From assembly GCF_031344075.1 (NCBI RefSeq), contig NZ_JAVJAN010000012.1, positions 28,511 through 92,510 on the forward strand: a stretch of DNA of 64,000 bases, in the 5' to 3' direction. Shown here one piece after another: positions 1 through 8,404 of the stretch. The position numbers and the translations under genes were made by a program. The notes under the pieces were generated by a model. The model had not been told where the DNA came from. It searched no databases and saw only the letters and a program-made list of their open reading frames with translations. This DNA comes from Clostridium aquiflavi (GTDB taxonomy: Bacteria; Bacillota; Clostridia; Clostridiales; Clostridiaceae). Within the stretch, counting starts at the first letter, position 1; each line of letters begins with the position of its first letter.

Positions 1-3000
1 TCCTTTTCCAAAATAATCATTAGCGTCACCTTCAACTTCAAACGTTAATCCCTTTGGAATAAATGAACCAAAGCTTTGACCTGCTCCACCATTACATTTG
101 ATAACTATACTATCTTCTGGTAATCCCTTATTTCCATTTACTTTTGTTATTTCAGATCCAAGTATTGTTCCAAGAGTTCTGTCAGTATTTGTTATATCTA
201 CTTCAAATCTTATATTTCCATTACCATTTATAGCATCTTTACACTTTTTAACAAACATTGTTTTATCTATTACTTCATTTAATTTATGATCAGATTTGTT
301 TGCTTCATCAAATTTAATAACTTTACCTTTAAATTTATCTGGAGTATAAAGTATAGAACTCAAGTCAATATTTTTAGCTTTCCAGCCATGTATATTTTCT
401 TTTTGTTTTAATCTATCTACTCTACCTATCATTTCATCAATTTTTCTAAATCCAAGTTTTGCCATGATTTCTCTTAATTCCTGTGCTATAAAGTACATAA
501 AATTAACTACATATTCTGGCTTTCCTTTAAATCTTTTTCTAAGTTCTTCATTTTGTGTTGCTATTCCTACAGGGCAAGTATCTAAATTACAAACTCTCAT
601 CATAACACATCCAAGTGATACTAAAGGTGCTGTTGCAAATCCAAATTCCTCTGCTCCAAGAAGCGCTGCAATTGCAACATCTCTGCCTGTCATAAGCTTT
701 CCATCAACCTCTACTGTTACTCTGTCTCTTAGTTCATTAAGTAATAATGTTTGATGTGCTTCTGCAAGTCCAAGCTCCCATGGAAGTCCTGCATTTTTTA
801 TTGAATTCTTAGGTGATGCTCCTGTTCCTCCATCATATCCTGAAATCAATATTACATCAGCTCCACCTTTAGCAACTCCAGCTGCAACTGTTCCTACTCC
901 ACATTCTGAAACTAGTTTAACAGATATTCTTGCATCCATATTGGCATTTTTTAAATCATAAATTAATTGTGCTAAATCTTCTATTGAATATATATCATGG
1001 TGTGGTGGTGGTGATATAAGTCCTACACCAGTAGTTGAGTGTCTAGTCTTAGCAACCCATGGATAAACTTTAGTAGCTGGTAATTGACCACCTTCACCTG
1101 GTTTTGCTCCTTGCGCAAGTTTTATTTGAAGTTCATCAGCATTTACTAAATATTCAGATGTAACACCAAATCTACCAGAAGCAATTTGTTTTATTGAAGA
1201 CCTTCTTGAATCTCCATTTTTATCTACAATCCATCTTTCACTATCTTCTCCACCTTCACCAGTATTAGATTTTCCGCCAACTCTATTCATTGCAATAGCT
1301 AATGCTTCATGAGCTTCTTTGGAAATTGATCCATAAGACATAGCTCCTGTTTTAAATCTTTTAACTATTTCAGAAACAGATTCTACTTCATCTAATGGAA
1401 TTTCTGATGAATTATAATTAAACTCTAATAATCCTCTTAATGTTATTTCTGCTTCTTCATCATTAATTAAGGATGCATATTCTTTAAATAATTCATAATC
1501 TCCAGTTTTAGTAGCTTTTTGTAACTTATGTATGGTATTAGGATTATATAAATGTTCTTCTTTTTCTTCTCCTGATCTTAATTTTTCATAACCAGGTGAA
1601 TCTAATTGAAAATCTGCTGCATAAGTTTTATCTTTAAAACCTTTTTCATGATTTATTTCAGCTTCTCTTTGAATTTCTTCTAATCCTATTCCGCCAATTC
1701 TACTTACTGTATTAGTAAAATATCTATCTATAACTTTTTTGCCAATACCAACTGCTTCAAAAATTTGAGCACCTTGATAAGATTGAATTGTTGATATTCC
1801 CATTTTAGAAAGTATCTTAATTATTCCTTTAACTACTGCTTTATTATAATTATAAACAGCCTTATCATACTCAATTTCAAGTAACCCTTCCTCAATAAGT
1901 TCTCTTAAAGATTCATATGCCATATATGGATTTACAGCTGATGCTCCAAAACCAATTAATGTTGCAAAATGATGAATTTCTCTTGGTTCTCCACTTTCAA
2001 GTATTAACCCTACCGATGTTCTAGTACCCTTTTTAACTAAATATTGATGAAGTGCTGAAACTGCAAGTAATGATGGTATTGGTACTTTAGTTGAGCATAC
2101 ATTTCTATCAGATAATACAAGTAAAGTATATCCTTTTTCATAGGCTTCTTGTGCTTTATCAAACATTTCATCTATGGCATCTTCTAAAGAACTTCCCTTA
2201 TCAAATACTATATCTATAACCTTTGTTTTTATCTCTCCCTTATTAAGTGCTTTTATTTTTGATAATTCTTCATTGTTTATTATTGGAGACTCAAGCTTAA
2301 GTAGTTCACAATTTGAAGATTTATCTTCTAAAATATTTCCTTCTGGTCCTAAATAAATATTAGACGCTGTAACTATCTCTTCTCTTATTGCATCTATAGG
2401 TGGATTAGTTACTTGTGCAAATAATTGTTTAAAATAATTAAACAAAGGTTGTGCTTCTTTAGATAATGGAGCAATTGGAACGTCTATCCCCATTGCAGCA
2501 AGTGGTTCTGCACCATTTTCAGCCATATGAAGAATAGTTGTTTTTACTTCTTCATAAGTATATCCAAAAGTTTTTTCTAATCTTTTTCTTGTATCCTTGT
2601 CATACTCTATTTTCAAAGTCTTTCTATCATTAATTTTATCTAAAGTAACTAATTTCTCTTCAAGCCATTCCCCGTAAGGATGTTCTGTAGCATAAGTATG
2701 CTTTAGTTCTTCATCATCAATAACTTCTTTTTTAATTGTATCAACAATAAGCATTCTGCCTGGTCTTAATCTATCTTTTTTCTCAATTATCTCTGATGGA
2801 ATATCTAGTGCACCTACTTCTGAAGATAAAATTAATCTTCTATCTTTAGTTATATAATATCTTGATGGTCTTAAACCATTTCTATCTAACACTGCACCTA
2901 CTTTTTCACCATCAGTAAATACTATTGCAGCAGGACCATCCCATGGTTCCATCAATGTAGCATTATATTCGTAAAAGGCTTTTTTCTCTTTGCTCATAGT

Positions 3001-3990
3001 TTTACTTTTTTGCCATGGTTCTGGAATTGCCATCATTACAGCTCTAGTTAAATCCATTCCATTCATATATAAAAATTCCAAATTATTATCTAAAATTGCT
3101 GAATCTGATCCTTCTTTATTTATAATAGGAAGCACCCTAATTAAATCTTTTCCAAGTGCTCTTGATTTTACATTAGTTTCTCTAGAGTAAACCTTGTTTA
3201 CATTCCCTCTTAATGTGTTTATCTCACCATTATGAATCATGAATCTATTAGGATGTGCTCTTTCCCAACTTGGAAATGTATTAGTACTATATCTAGAATG
3301 TACTAATGCAAGTGATGTTTCTACTCTCTCGTCTTCTAAATCTTTATAAAATTCTCTTAATTGAGTAGATAATAACATTCCTTTATATACTATTGTCTTT
3401 GATGAAAAAGAAGCCATATAAAAAATTTCATTTAAGAATTTACTTATCCAAGTAGCTCTTTTTTCTATATTTCTTCTAACAATATATAATTTTCTTTCAA
3501 ATGCAATTCCTTTTTTAGTTCCAACTCTTTTTACGAAAATTTGTTTTATTACGGGCATAGCTTCTAAGGATGCTTTACCTAAAATTGAAGGATTACTTGG
3601 AACATCTCTCCATCCTATTACTTCTAATCCTTCTTCTTTACATATATCTTCAATAAGGCTTTCTGCTTCTTTTCTTGCTTTCTCTTCTTGAGGTAAAAAA
3701 ATCATACCAACAGCATAATCACCTTCATTACCTAAAACAATGCCTTTTGATTTTAGCTCTTCAGTAAAAAATTTATGGGGTATATTTAATAGAACACCTG
3801 CACCATCACCTGTATTTTCATCAGCACCAGTTCCACCTCTATGTTTTAATTTTTCTAATATAGTTAAACAATCTGATAAAATATCATGGGATTTTTCGCC
3901 ATCAATATTTACAATTGTACCAATGCCACAAGCATCATGTTCAAAACATGGATTATATAACCCTTGCTTTTTAGGAATAAATTTTTCCAT
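1..3990 (-). CDS. gltB: Glutamate synthase (GOGAT) large subunit, 3' end cut by window edge
   Basis: Transfers the glutamine amide to 2-oxoglutarate, making two glutamates. The reading frame stays open to base 1, giving 1330 residues of an enzyme normally about 1500 long; the C-terminal beta-helix is cut off. The N-terminus reads M..NPCFEHDACGIG, so Cys21 (3928-3930) should become the N-terminal nucleophile of the class II glutaminase domain after removal of a 20-residue propeptide. The 3Fe-4S ligands appear as C1128, C1134 and C1139 in CVMMRVCNLDTCPVG. An AAGGAGG ribosome binding site precedes the ATG. It is the third gene of a glnA - ANTAR regulator - gltB set. Seen: motifs and start. Inferred: pairing with a small subunit downstream, outside the window. 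Confidence 0.96.
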   Translation of the reverse strand, partial: MEKFIPKKQGLYNPCFEHDACGIGTIVNIDGEKSHDILSDCLTILEKLKHRGGTGADENTGDGAGVLLNIPHKFFTEELKSKGIVLGNEGDYAVGMIFLPQEEKARKEAESLIEDICKEEGLEVIGWRDVPSNPSILGKASLEAMPVIKQIFVKRVGTKKGIAFERKLYIVRRNIEKRATWISKFLNEIFYMASFSSKTIVYKGMLLSTQLREFYKDLEDERVETSLALVHSRYSTNTFPSWERAHPNRFMIHNGEINTLRGNVNKVYSRETNVKSRALGKDLIRVLPIINKEGSDSAILDNNLEFLYMNGMDLTRAVMMAIPEPWQKSKTMSKEKKAFYEYNATLMEPWDGPAAIVFTDGEKVGAVLDRNGLRPSRYYITKDRRLILSSEVGALDIPSEIIEKKDRLRPGRMLIVDTIKKEVIDDEELKHTYATEHPYGEWLEEKLVTLDKINDRKTLKIEYDKDTRKRLEKTFGYTYEEVKTTILHMAENGAEPLAAMGIDVPIAPLSKEAQPLFNYFKQLFAQVTNPPIDAIREEIVTASNIYLGPEGNILEDKSSNCELLKLESPIINNEELSKIKALNKGEIKTKVIDIVFDKGSSLEDAIDEMFDKAQEAYEKGYTLLVLSDRNVCSTKVPIPSLLAVSALHQYLVKKGTRTSVGLILESGEPREIHHFATLIGFGASAVNPYMAYESLRELIEEGLLEIEYDKAVYNYNKAVVKGIIKILSKMGISTIQSYQGAQIFEAVGIGKKVIDRYFTNTVSRIGGIGLEEIQREAEINHEKGFKDKTYAADFQLDSPGYEKLRSGEEKEEHLYNPNTIHKLQKATKTGDYELFKEYASLINDEEAEITLRGLLEFNYNSSEIPLDEVESVSEIVKRFKTGAMSYGSISKEAHEALAIAMNRVGGKSNTGEGGEDSERWIVDKNGDSRRSSIKQIASGRFGVTSEYLVNADELQIKLAQGAKPGEGGQLPATKVYPWVAKTRHSTTGVGLISPPPHHDIYSIEDLAQLIYDLKNANMDARISVKLVSECGVGTVAAGVAKGGADVILISGYDGGTGASPKNSIKNAGLPWELGLAEAHQTLLLNELRDRVTVEVDGKLMTGRDVAIAALLGAEEFGFATAPLVSLGCVMMRVCNLDTCPVGIATQNEELRKRFKGKPEYVVNFMYFIAQELREIMAKLGFRKIDEMIGRVDRLKQKENIHGWKAKNIDLSSILYTPDKFKGKVIKFDEANKSDHKLNEVIDKTMFVKKCKDAINGNGNIRFEVDITNTDRTLGTILGSEITKVNGNKGLPEDSIVIKCNGGAGQSFGSFIPKGLTFEVEGDANDYFGKG

Positions 3991-4022
3991 TTGCGTTCCT
4001 CCTTACAATAATATATTTATGA

Positions 4023-4082
4023 GTAGCAAAATAACGAGTAAAAATACCTTTTTTCGATATTATTACTCGTATATTTTACTAC
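4023..4082 (-). promoter_or_regulatory. Long hairpin in the gltB leader
   Basis: Between the ANTAR regulator gene and gltB, GTAG-C-AAAATA-ACGAGTAA (4023-4041) pairs with TTACTCGT-A-TATTTT-A-CTAC (4063-4082), broken by one bulge and one mismatch. The loop can form a further 6-bp stem. No U-run follows on the gltB side, so it does not look like a simple terminator. It could be a processing or stability element, or a second target of the ANTAR protein. The fold is seen in the sequence; the role is inference. Confidence 0.5.
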
Positions 4083-4116
4083 AATAAGTGATTTTGTACA
4101 GCTTAATTAAAAAAAA

Positions 4117-4680
4117 TTATAAATTATTCTCTAATATTAGAGAAGCAACGTCACTCATTTTTTTTCCTAAATTCATACTTAATTTTTGAATATATCTAAA
4201 AGCTTCATTTTCACTCATATTTTTATCTTCCATGATATTTCCCTTAGCTTTCTCAATTAACTTTCTATCTTCTAATGTATTTTCTAAATTTTGCACTTGT
4301 TGTTGCAATTTTAATATTCTTTTCTTTCCTTGAAATATAATATCAATAGAATTCTTTAAAAGTACATTGGAAATTTTGGTTCCTATACAATATATATCAG
4401 TATCTTCTTCTATAAAAGAACGATAGGGTTCATTAACTAATGCTAAAAAACTTGTAAAATCATATATTGCTTCATATACATCTAGTAAACTCATATCCTT
4501 AAACTTATAGCCTACTAAAACCAAATCTGGTGAATATTGCATAACTATTCTAATTAATTCATTTCCTGATGTACATAAGGCTAAAACATCATACTCTTCT
4601 TGCATCAATAAACATTTTAGCTTCTTATTAGTTTCCATATTACTTAATGCTATAATTATTTTGCCTCGAGATTCCATCAT
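4117..4680 (-). CDS. ANTAR-domain RNA-binding antiterminator (NitR-like response regulator)
   Basis: This 187-residue protein has an N-terminal receiver-like domain (about 1-120), a short coiled linker and a C-terminal ANTAR domain (about 130-185; RKLIEKAKGNIM..N..SENEAF..IQKLSM). ANTAR domains bind paired hexaloop hairpins in leader RNA and prevent intrinsic termination. The receiver has a possible phospho-acceptor Asp52 but lacks the usual acidic pair after its first strand (IIIALSN), so it may be a pseudo-receiver. It lies 22 bp after glnA and just before gltB. From memory, solvent-producing clostridia have a similarly placed regulator called nitR, so nitrogen control of both neighbours is likely. 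A possible target hairpin is seen in the glnA leader. Confidence 0.85.
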   Translation of the reverse strand: MMESRGKIIIALSNMETNKKLKCLLMQEEYDVLALCTSGNELIRIVMQYSPDLVLVGYKFKDMSLLDVYEAIYDFTSFLALVNEPYRSFIEEDTDIYCIGTKISNVLLKNSIDIIFQGKKRILKLQQQVQNLENTLEDRKLIEKAKGNIMEDKNMSENEAFRYIQKLSMNLGKKMSDVASLILENNL

Positions 4681-4702
4681 CGCAACCCCACCTTAAACTT
4701 TA

Positions 4703-6034
4703 CTAATATTTATTAAGATAATTTTCTATTTCCCAATCATGAACTTTAGTTCTATAATCATCCCATTCAGCAGCTTTAGCTGAAACATAAGTCTTATATA
4801 TATGTTCTCCTAAAGCTTCTTTTGCAAGATTACTTTCTTTCATAAAATTAACTGCCTCATATAAATTATTTGGTAAATTATCTATTCCTTCAGCTTTTCT
4901 TTCCTCATCGTTCATAGCAAAGATATTTGCCTCTATTCCTGCTGGTGGTTGTAAATTATTTTTAATTCCATCTAATCCTGCTTGTAAAAGACATGCTAAT
5001 ACTAAGTATGGATTTGAACTTGGATCTGGACATCTTAATTCTACTCTAGTTCCTGCTCCCCTAGCTGCTGGAACCCTAATTAATGCTGTTCTATTTTTAC
5101 ATGACCAAGCTAAATAAACAGGTGCTTCATATCCTGGTACTAATCTCTTATATGAATTAACTAATGGATTTGTTACTGCTGTAAGACCTTTTATGTTTTT
5201 TAATAAACCTGCTATAAAATTATATGCTATTTTACTTAATCCATTTGGATCATTTTCATCAACAAATACATTGTTACCATCTTTAAATAATGACATATTA
5301 ACATGCATTCCTGAACCATTAATTCCAAAAACAGGTTTAGGCATAAAAGACGCATACAATCCATGTTTTTGTGCTATTGCCTTAACTACTAATTTAAATG
5401 TCATTATATTATCTGCAGTACTTAATGCATCTGCATATTTAAAATCTATTTCATTTTGTCCTTCTGCAACTTCATGGTGAGAAGCTTCTATTTCAAATCC
5501 CATATCTTCTAACACTAAAGTCATATCTCTTCTAGCATTTTCTCCTAAATCCGTAGGTGCTAAATCAAAATATCCAGCACTATCTTGTGTTTTGGTTGTT
5601 GGTTTGCCATATTCATCAGTTTCAAATAAAAAGAATTCACATTCTGGACCAACATTCATCTCATATCCAAGTTTAGCTGCTTCTGAAATAGCCTTCTTTA
5701 ATATATATCTTGGATCTCCTTCAAATGGTGTGCCATCTGGTTTATATACATCACATATTAATCTTGCAACTTTACCTTGTTGAGGTCTCCATGGAAATAT
5801 TACAAAACTATCTAGATTTGGTCTCAAGTTCATATCAGATTCTTCAATTCTAACAAATCCATCAATAGATGATCCATCAAACATACATTCATTATTTAGT
5901 GCTTTTTCTAATTGCCTATCTGTTATTGCTACATTTTTTAATGCTCCAAACATATCAGTGAACTGTAATCTTATAAATCTAACCCCATTTTCCTTTACTA
6001 AGTTCATGATATCTTCTTTACTGTATTTTGCCAT
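4703..6034 (-). CDS. glnA: Glutamine synthetase, type I
   Basis: ATP-dependent amidation of glutamate to glutamine, the entry of ammonium into metabolism. The length (443 aa) fits the short GSI-alpha form of Firmicutes and not the adenylylated GSI-beta form. Family signatures are visible: the N-terminal beta-grasp MFDGSSIDGF, the metal/substrate region GPECEFFLF, NEIDFKYADAL, the ATP-binding stretch KPVFGINGSGMHVNMSL, and the R-rich RVPAARGAGTRVELR segment. The start has an AAAGGGGG ribosome binding site. First gene of glnA - ANTAR regulator - gltB. Its leader contains an intrinsic terminator just before the ribosome binding site, overlapping an ANTAR-type hairpin, so expression is probably controlled by antitermination. 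Confidence 0.97.
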   Translation of the reverse strand: MAKYSKEDIMNLVKENGVRFIRLQFTDMFGALKNVAITDRQLEKALNNECMFDGSSIDGFVRIEESDMNLRPNLDSFVIFPWRPQQGKVARLICDVYKPDGTPFEGDPRYILKKAISEAAKLGYEMNVGPECEFFLFETDEYGKPTTKTQDSAGYFDLAPTDLGENARRDMTLVLEDMGFEIEASHHEVAEGQNEIDFKYADALSTADNIMTFKLVVKAIAQKHGLYASFMPKPVFGINGSGMHVNMSLFKDGNNVFVDENDPNGLSKIAYNFIAGLLKNIKGLTAVTNPLVNSYKRLVPGYEAPVYLAWSCKNRTALIRVPAARGAGTRVELRCPDPSSNPYLVLACLLQAGLDGIKNNLQPPAGIEANIFAMNDEERKAEGIDNLPNNLYEAVNFMKESNLAKEALGEHIYKTYVSAKAAEWDDYRTKVHDWEIENYLNKY

Positions 6035-6054
6035 TTCTAATTCCCCCTTTAAGT

Positions 6055-6098
6055 AAAAAAGGCGAACAATGGATATATCAATATATCCATTGAACGCC
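6055..6098 (-). terminator. Leader terminator (attenuator) of glnA
   Basis: On the minus strand GGCG-TT-CAATGGATATAT pairs with ATATATCCATTG-TT-CGCC around a two-base turn (6061-6098) and is followed at once by six U (6055-6060). It ends about 20 nt before the glnA start, upstream of its ribosome binding site, so if formed it would stop transcription before the gene. The 5' arm shares bases 6089-6098 with the hexaloop hairpin at 6089-6108, so the two are mutually exclusive. Confidence 0.85.
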
Positions 6099-6108
6099 TT
6101 TGTTCAAT
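6089..6108 (-). promoter_or_regulatory. Candidate ANTAR antiterminator hairpin (hexaloop) in the glnA leader
   Basis: The leader RNA can form a perfect 7-bp stem ATTGAAC/GTTCAAT closed by the six-base loop AAAGGC. ANTAR target RNAs are known for hexaloops with A at position 1 and G at position 4; both are present here. The 3' arm overlaps the 5' arm of the terminator, the arrangement expected for the P2 hairpin of the motif. I could not find a convincing upstream P1 hairpin with the same loop rule, so the motif is only half supported. Confidence 0.6.
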
Positions 6109-6207
6109 AATTTTATTGATATAATTATATATGATATTCTTATATAACTCAAGATTTTTTTTTAGATTTTTTTATTTTTTCCTAAAATATATACTAAATA
6201 GTTAATT

Positions 6208-6236
6208 TTATTAATATTTTTATACTTAAATGTCAA
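6208..6236 (-). promoter_or_regulatory. Likely sigma-A promoter of glnA
   Basis: On the minus strand TTGACA (6231-6236) is followed after 17 bp by TAATAA (6208-6213). Transcription from here would give a leader of about 165 nt containing the hexaloop hairpin and terminator. The -35 box is perfect; the -10 is weak. Confidence 0.55.
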
Positions 6237-6320
6237 TTCTATTAAGTGAGAACTTATTTATAATATTATATATAATCTTTTTTATTATTCAATAATTAGA
6301 TATATTTATATACAAAATTG

Positions 6321-6351
6321 TTGAATATTGAATAATAAATTGTTACAATTT
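6321..6351 (+). promoter_or_regulatory. Likely aspartokinase promoter with palindromic operator
   Basis: TTGAAT (6321-6326), 17 bp, TACAAT (6344-6349) on the plus strand. The -10 box lies inside a perfect palindrome AAATTGT-T-ACAATTT (6337-6351), a plausible repressor site. No lysine riboswitch core could be recognised between here and the gene. The rest of the 6035-6456 gap is the glnA leader and AT-rich spacer. Confidence 0.5.
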
Positions 6352-6456
6352 ATTATGTATAAAATTATATAAATAAACATAAATTTGATACTCTTATATA
6401 AGTAATATAAGTAAGTTATCAAAATATATACTTTATTTTTTGGGGGGCTATAAAAA

Positions 6457-7767
6457 ATGAATACTATTATAACAAAATTTGGCGGAAGTTCATTAGCTGA
6501 TGCTGTACAATTTAGAAAAGTGAAAAGCATAATCACATCTAATAAAGCTAGAAAATATATTGTACCATCTGCACCTGGAAAAAGAACTTCTAAAGATTCT
6601 AAAATCACTGATTTACTATACCTTTGTCATGCACACATCAATGCTGGCATATCTTTAGACGATGTTTTTAATCATATTAAAAACAGATATATTGGAATAG
6701 TAACAGATTTAGAATTAGATCTTAATATCAAATCTCACTTAGACATTATAAAAAAGGATTTAGAAGAGGGGGCTTCTAGTGATTATGCAGCTAGCAGAGG
6801 GGAATATTTAAATGCTCTAATTCTTAGCAATTATTTAGGATTTGAATTTGTTGATGCTAAAGATGTAATTAAATTTAATACTGACGGGTGTTTAAATTAT
6901 GATGAAACATTAAGATTATTAAAAGAAAAACTTTCATCAATTGACAAAGCTGTTATTCCAGGATTTTATGGTTCTGATAGCAATGGAAATATAGTAACTT
7001 TTTCAAGAGGTGGATCAGATGTTACTGGCGCTTTAGTTACTGCAAGTTTAAATGCTGATCTTTATGAAAATTGGACGGATGTTTCTGGATTTCTAATGGC
7101 TGATCCTAGAATAATATCTAATCCAAAACCTATAAGCACAATAACTTATACTGAGCTTAGAGAGCTTTCTTATATGGGTGCTTCTGTTTTACATGAAGAA
7201 GCTATTTTCCCTGTAAGAAAAGCAGGTATTCCAATTAATATAAAAAATACTAACAAACCAGAAGATAACGGAACATTTATAGTAGAGGACTCTTTAAGTG
7301 AAGATTTACAAACTATAACTGGTATAGCTGGTAAAAAAAATTTTACTGTAATTTCAATTGCAAAAGCTCTTATGAATTCTGAATTAGGTTTTTGTAGAAA
7401 ATTACTATCAATACTTGAACAGCATAATGTTTCATTTGAAAACATGCCTTCTGGTATAGATACTGTTTGTTTAGTAATTTCAGATTCTCAATTAAAAAAT
7501 AAAACTTCTTTAATTGTTGAAGAAATTAAAAAAACTTGTAATCCTGACACAATAGAAGTTCATCCTAACCTGGCCTTAATAGCTACTGTTGGTAAAGGTA
7601 TGGCTAAACAAAAAGGTGTAGCATCAAAAGTATTTACTGCGTTATCAGAAGCTAATGTAAATATAAGAATGATTGACCAAGGATCTAGTGAAATCAACAT
7701 ATTAGTTGGTATAGAAAATGATAGTTTTGAAAAAGCCATAACTGCTATTTATAATGCTTTTAATTAA
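6457..7767 (+). CDS. lysC: Aspartate kinase
   Basis: Phosphorylates aspartate, the first step towards lysine, threonine, methionine and (through aspartate semialdehyde) carboxynorspermidine. At 436 aa it is a single-function enzyme: the amino-acid kinase fold occupies about 1-285, starting with ITKFGGSS (ATP/aspartate binding), with SRGGSDVTG and the W-T-D-V-SG-F-ADPR segment. Two ACT domains follow (about 300-436), the site of allosteric feedback. The start is preceded by TGGGGGG. It is transcribed alone, facing away from glnA, with its own promoter and terminator. Which end product inhibits it cannot be read from sequence; lysC is the generic symbol. Confidence 0.92.
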   Translation: MNTIITKFGGSSLADAVQFRKVKSIITSNKARKYIVPSAPGKRTSKDSKITDLLYLCHAHINAGISLDDVFNHIKNRYIGIVTDLELDLNIKSHLDIIKKDLEEGASSDYAASRGEYLNALILSNYLGFEFVDAKDVIKFNTDGCLNYDETLRLLKEKLSSIDKAVIPGFYGSDSNGNIVTFSRGGSDVTGALVTASLNADLYENWTDVSGFLMADPRIISNPKPISTITYTELRELSYMGASVLHEEAIFPVRKAGIPINIKNTNKPEDNGTFIVEDSLSEDLQTITGIAGKKNFTVISIAKALMNSELGFCRKLLSILEQHNVSFENMPSGIDTVCLVISDSQLKNKTSLIVEEIKKTCNPDTIEVHPNLALIATVGKGMAKQKGVASKVFTALSEANVNIRMIDQGSSEINILVGIENDSFEKAITAIYNAFN

Positions 7768-7885
7768 TATCCAACGCAATTTTAAAACAATATTTAATAT
7801 TATAGTATAAATAGATTGATAGTTATCAGGATAATGATCCTTTTGTAAAAAATCACTTTAAGAGATATAACAATAAAACTAATAT

Positions 7886-7923
7886 AAAAAAATGGATTCG
7901 TAATTTATACGAGTCCATTTTTT
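7886..7923 (+). terminator. Terminator after aspartokinase
   Basis: TGGATTCGTA pairs with TACGAGTCCA (one wobble), flanked by an A-run on the 5' side and six T on the 3' side, so it can work in both directions. It lies about 120 bp after the lysC stop. Confidence 0.85.
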
Positions 7924-7999
7924 ATACTATAAAACATAATTTTAAAATATGATATGCCTAGTATATCATATATTAACATTTTTAAACATATACCTGAAA

Positions 8000-8040
8000 A
8001 TAAAAAATAAAATAGTGCACCAAATTTTGGTGCACTATTT
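8000..8040 (-). terminator. Terminator of the glpA-glpB-DUF1667 genes
   Basis: A perfect 15-bp stem with almost no loop, AAATAGTGCACCAAA/TTTGGTGCACTATTT (8010-8040), is followed on the minus strand by a U-rich run. It sits 10 bp after the stop of the DUF1667 gene. Confidence 0.85.
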
Positions 8041-8049
8041 GTGTTAATA

Positions 8050-8403
8050 TTAGATTGCTTTCATATTTCTAGCAGCTACAATATCAACGCCTGTTCCTAA
8101 TACATCTTTAACTATAACATCTCCAATTTTAACTGGTGCTTGTAATTCTACTCCAGATAAAACTTCCATGCATTTGAAGTTAAGACCCTTTGGAATTGCT
8201 CCATTAGTTTTTACTGGTATAACTGGAAGTTGTCCTCCCTTTACTTTAACAGTTGAAGTTATTACTCTAACTGGGTGAGTAACTTCGTTTATACCGTATT
8301 CTGCACCTCTTTTACAAGTGTTACCTGTTACAGTATTATTTTCTGCGTCTACTTTTAAATGACAACCCATTGGGCAGCTTATACAAATTAATTCTTTTAT
8401 CAT
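8050..8403 (-). CDS. DUF1667 protein, third component of the G3P dehydrogenase-like set
   Basis: A small protein of about 117 aa with an N-terminal ELICISCPMGCHLKVD and a later GNTCKRGAEYG, i.e. CxxCxxxC plus C, which probably binds an Fe-S cluster. DUF1667 proteins are typically encoded after a GlpA-like and a GlpB-like flavoprotein, as here, and may replace the GlpC Fe-S subunit. The frame can also start four codons earlier (8415), but that ATG touches GAGG; the ATG at 8403 matches the family start (MIKELICI) and has proper spacing. It begins just after the upstream stop, so translation is probably coupled. Confidence 0.8.
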   Translation of the reverse strand: MIKELICISCPMGCHLKVDAENNTVTGNTCKRGAEYGINEVTHPVRVITSTVKVKGGQLPVIPVKTNGAIPKGLNFKCMEVLSGVELQAPVKIGDVIVKDVLGTGVDIVAARNMKAI

Positions 8404-8404
8404 C

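Noticed and set aside
3740..4087. Plus-strand frame of 115 codons over the gltB start
   Set aside because: It is antisense to the conserved GOGAT N-terminus, has no ribosome binding site and no family features.
6350..6456. Lysine riboswitch before aspartokinase
   Set aside because: The conserved core sequences and multi-helix junction could not be found; the stretch is nearly all A and T.
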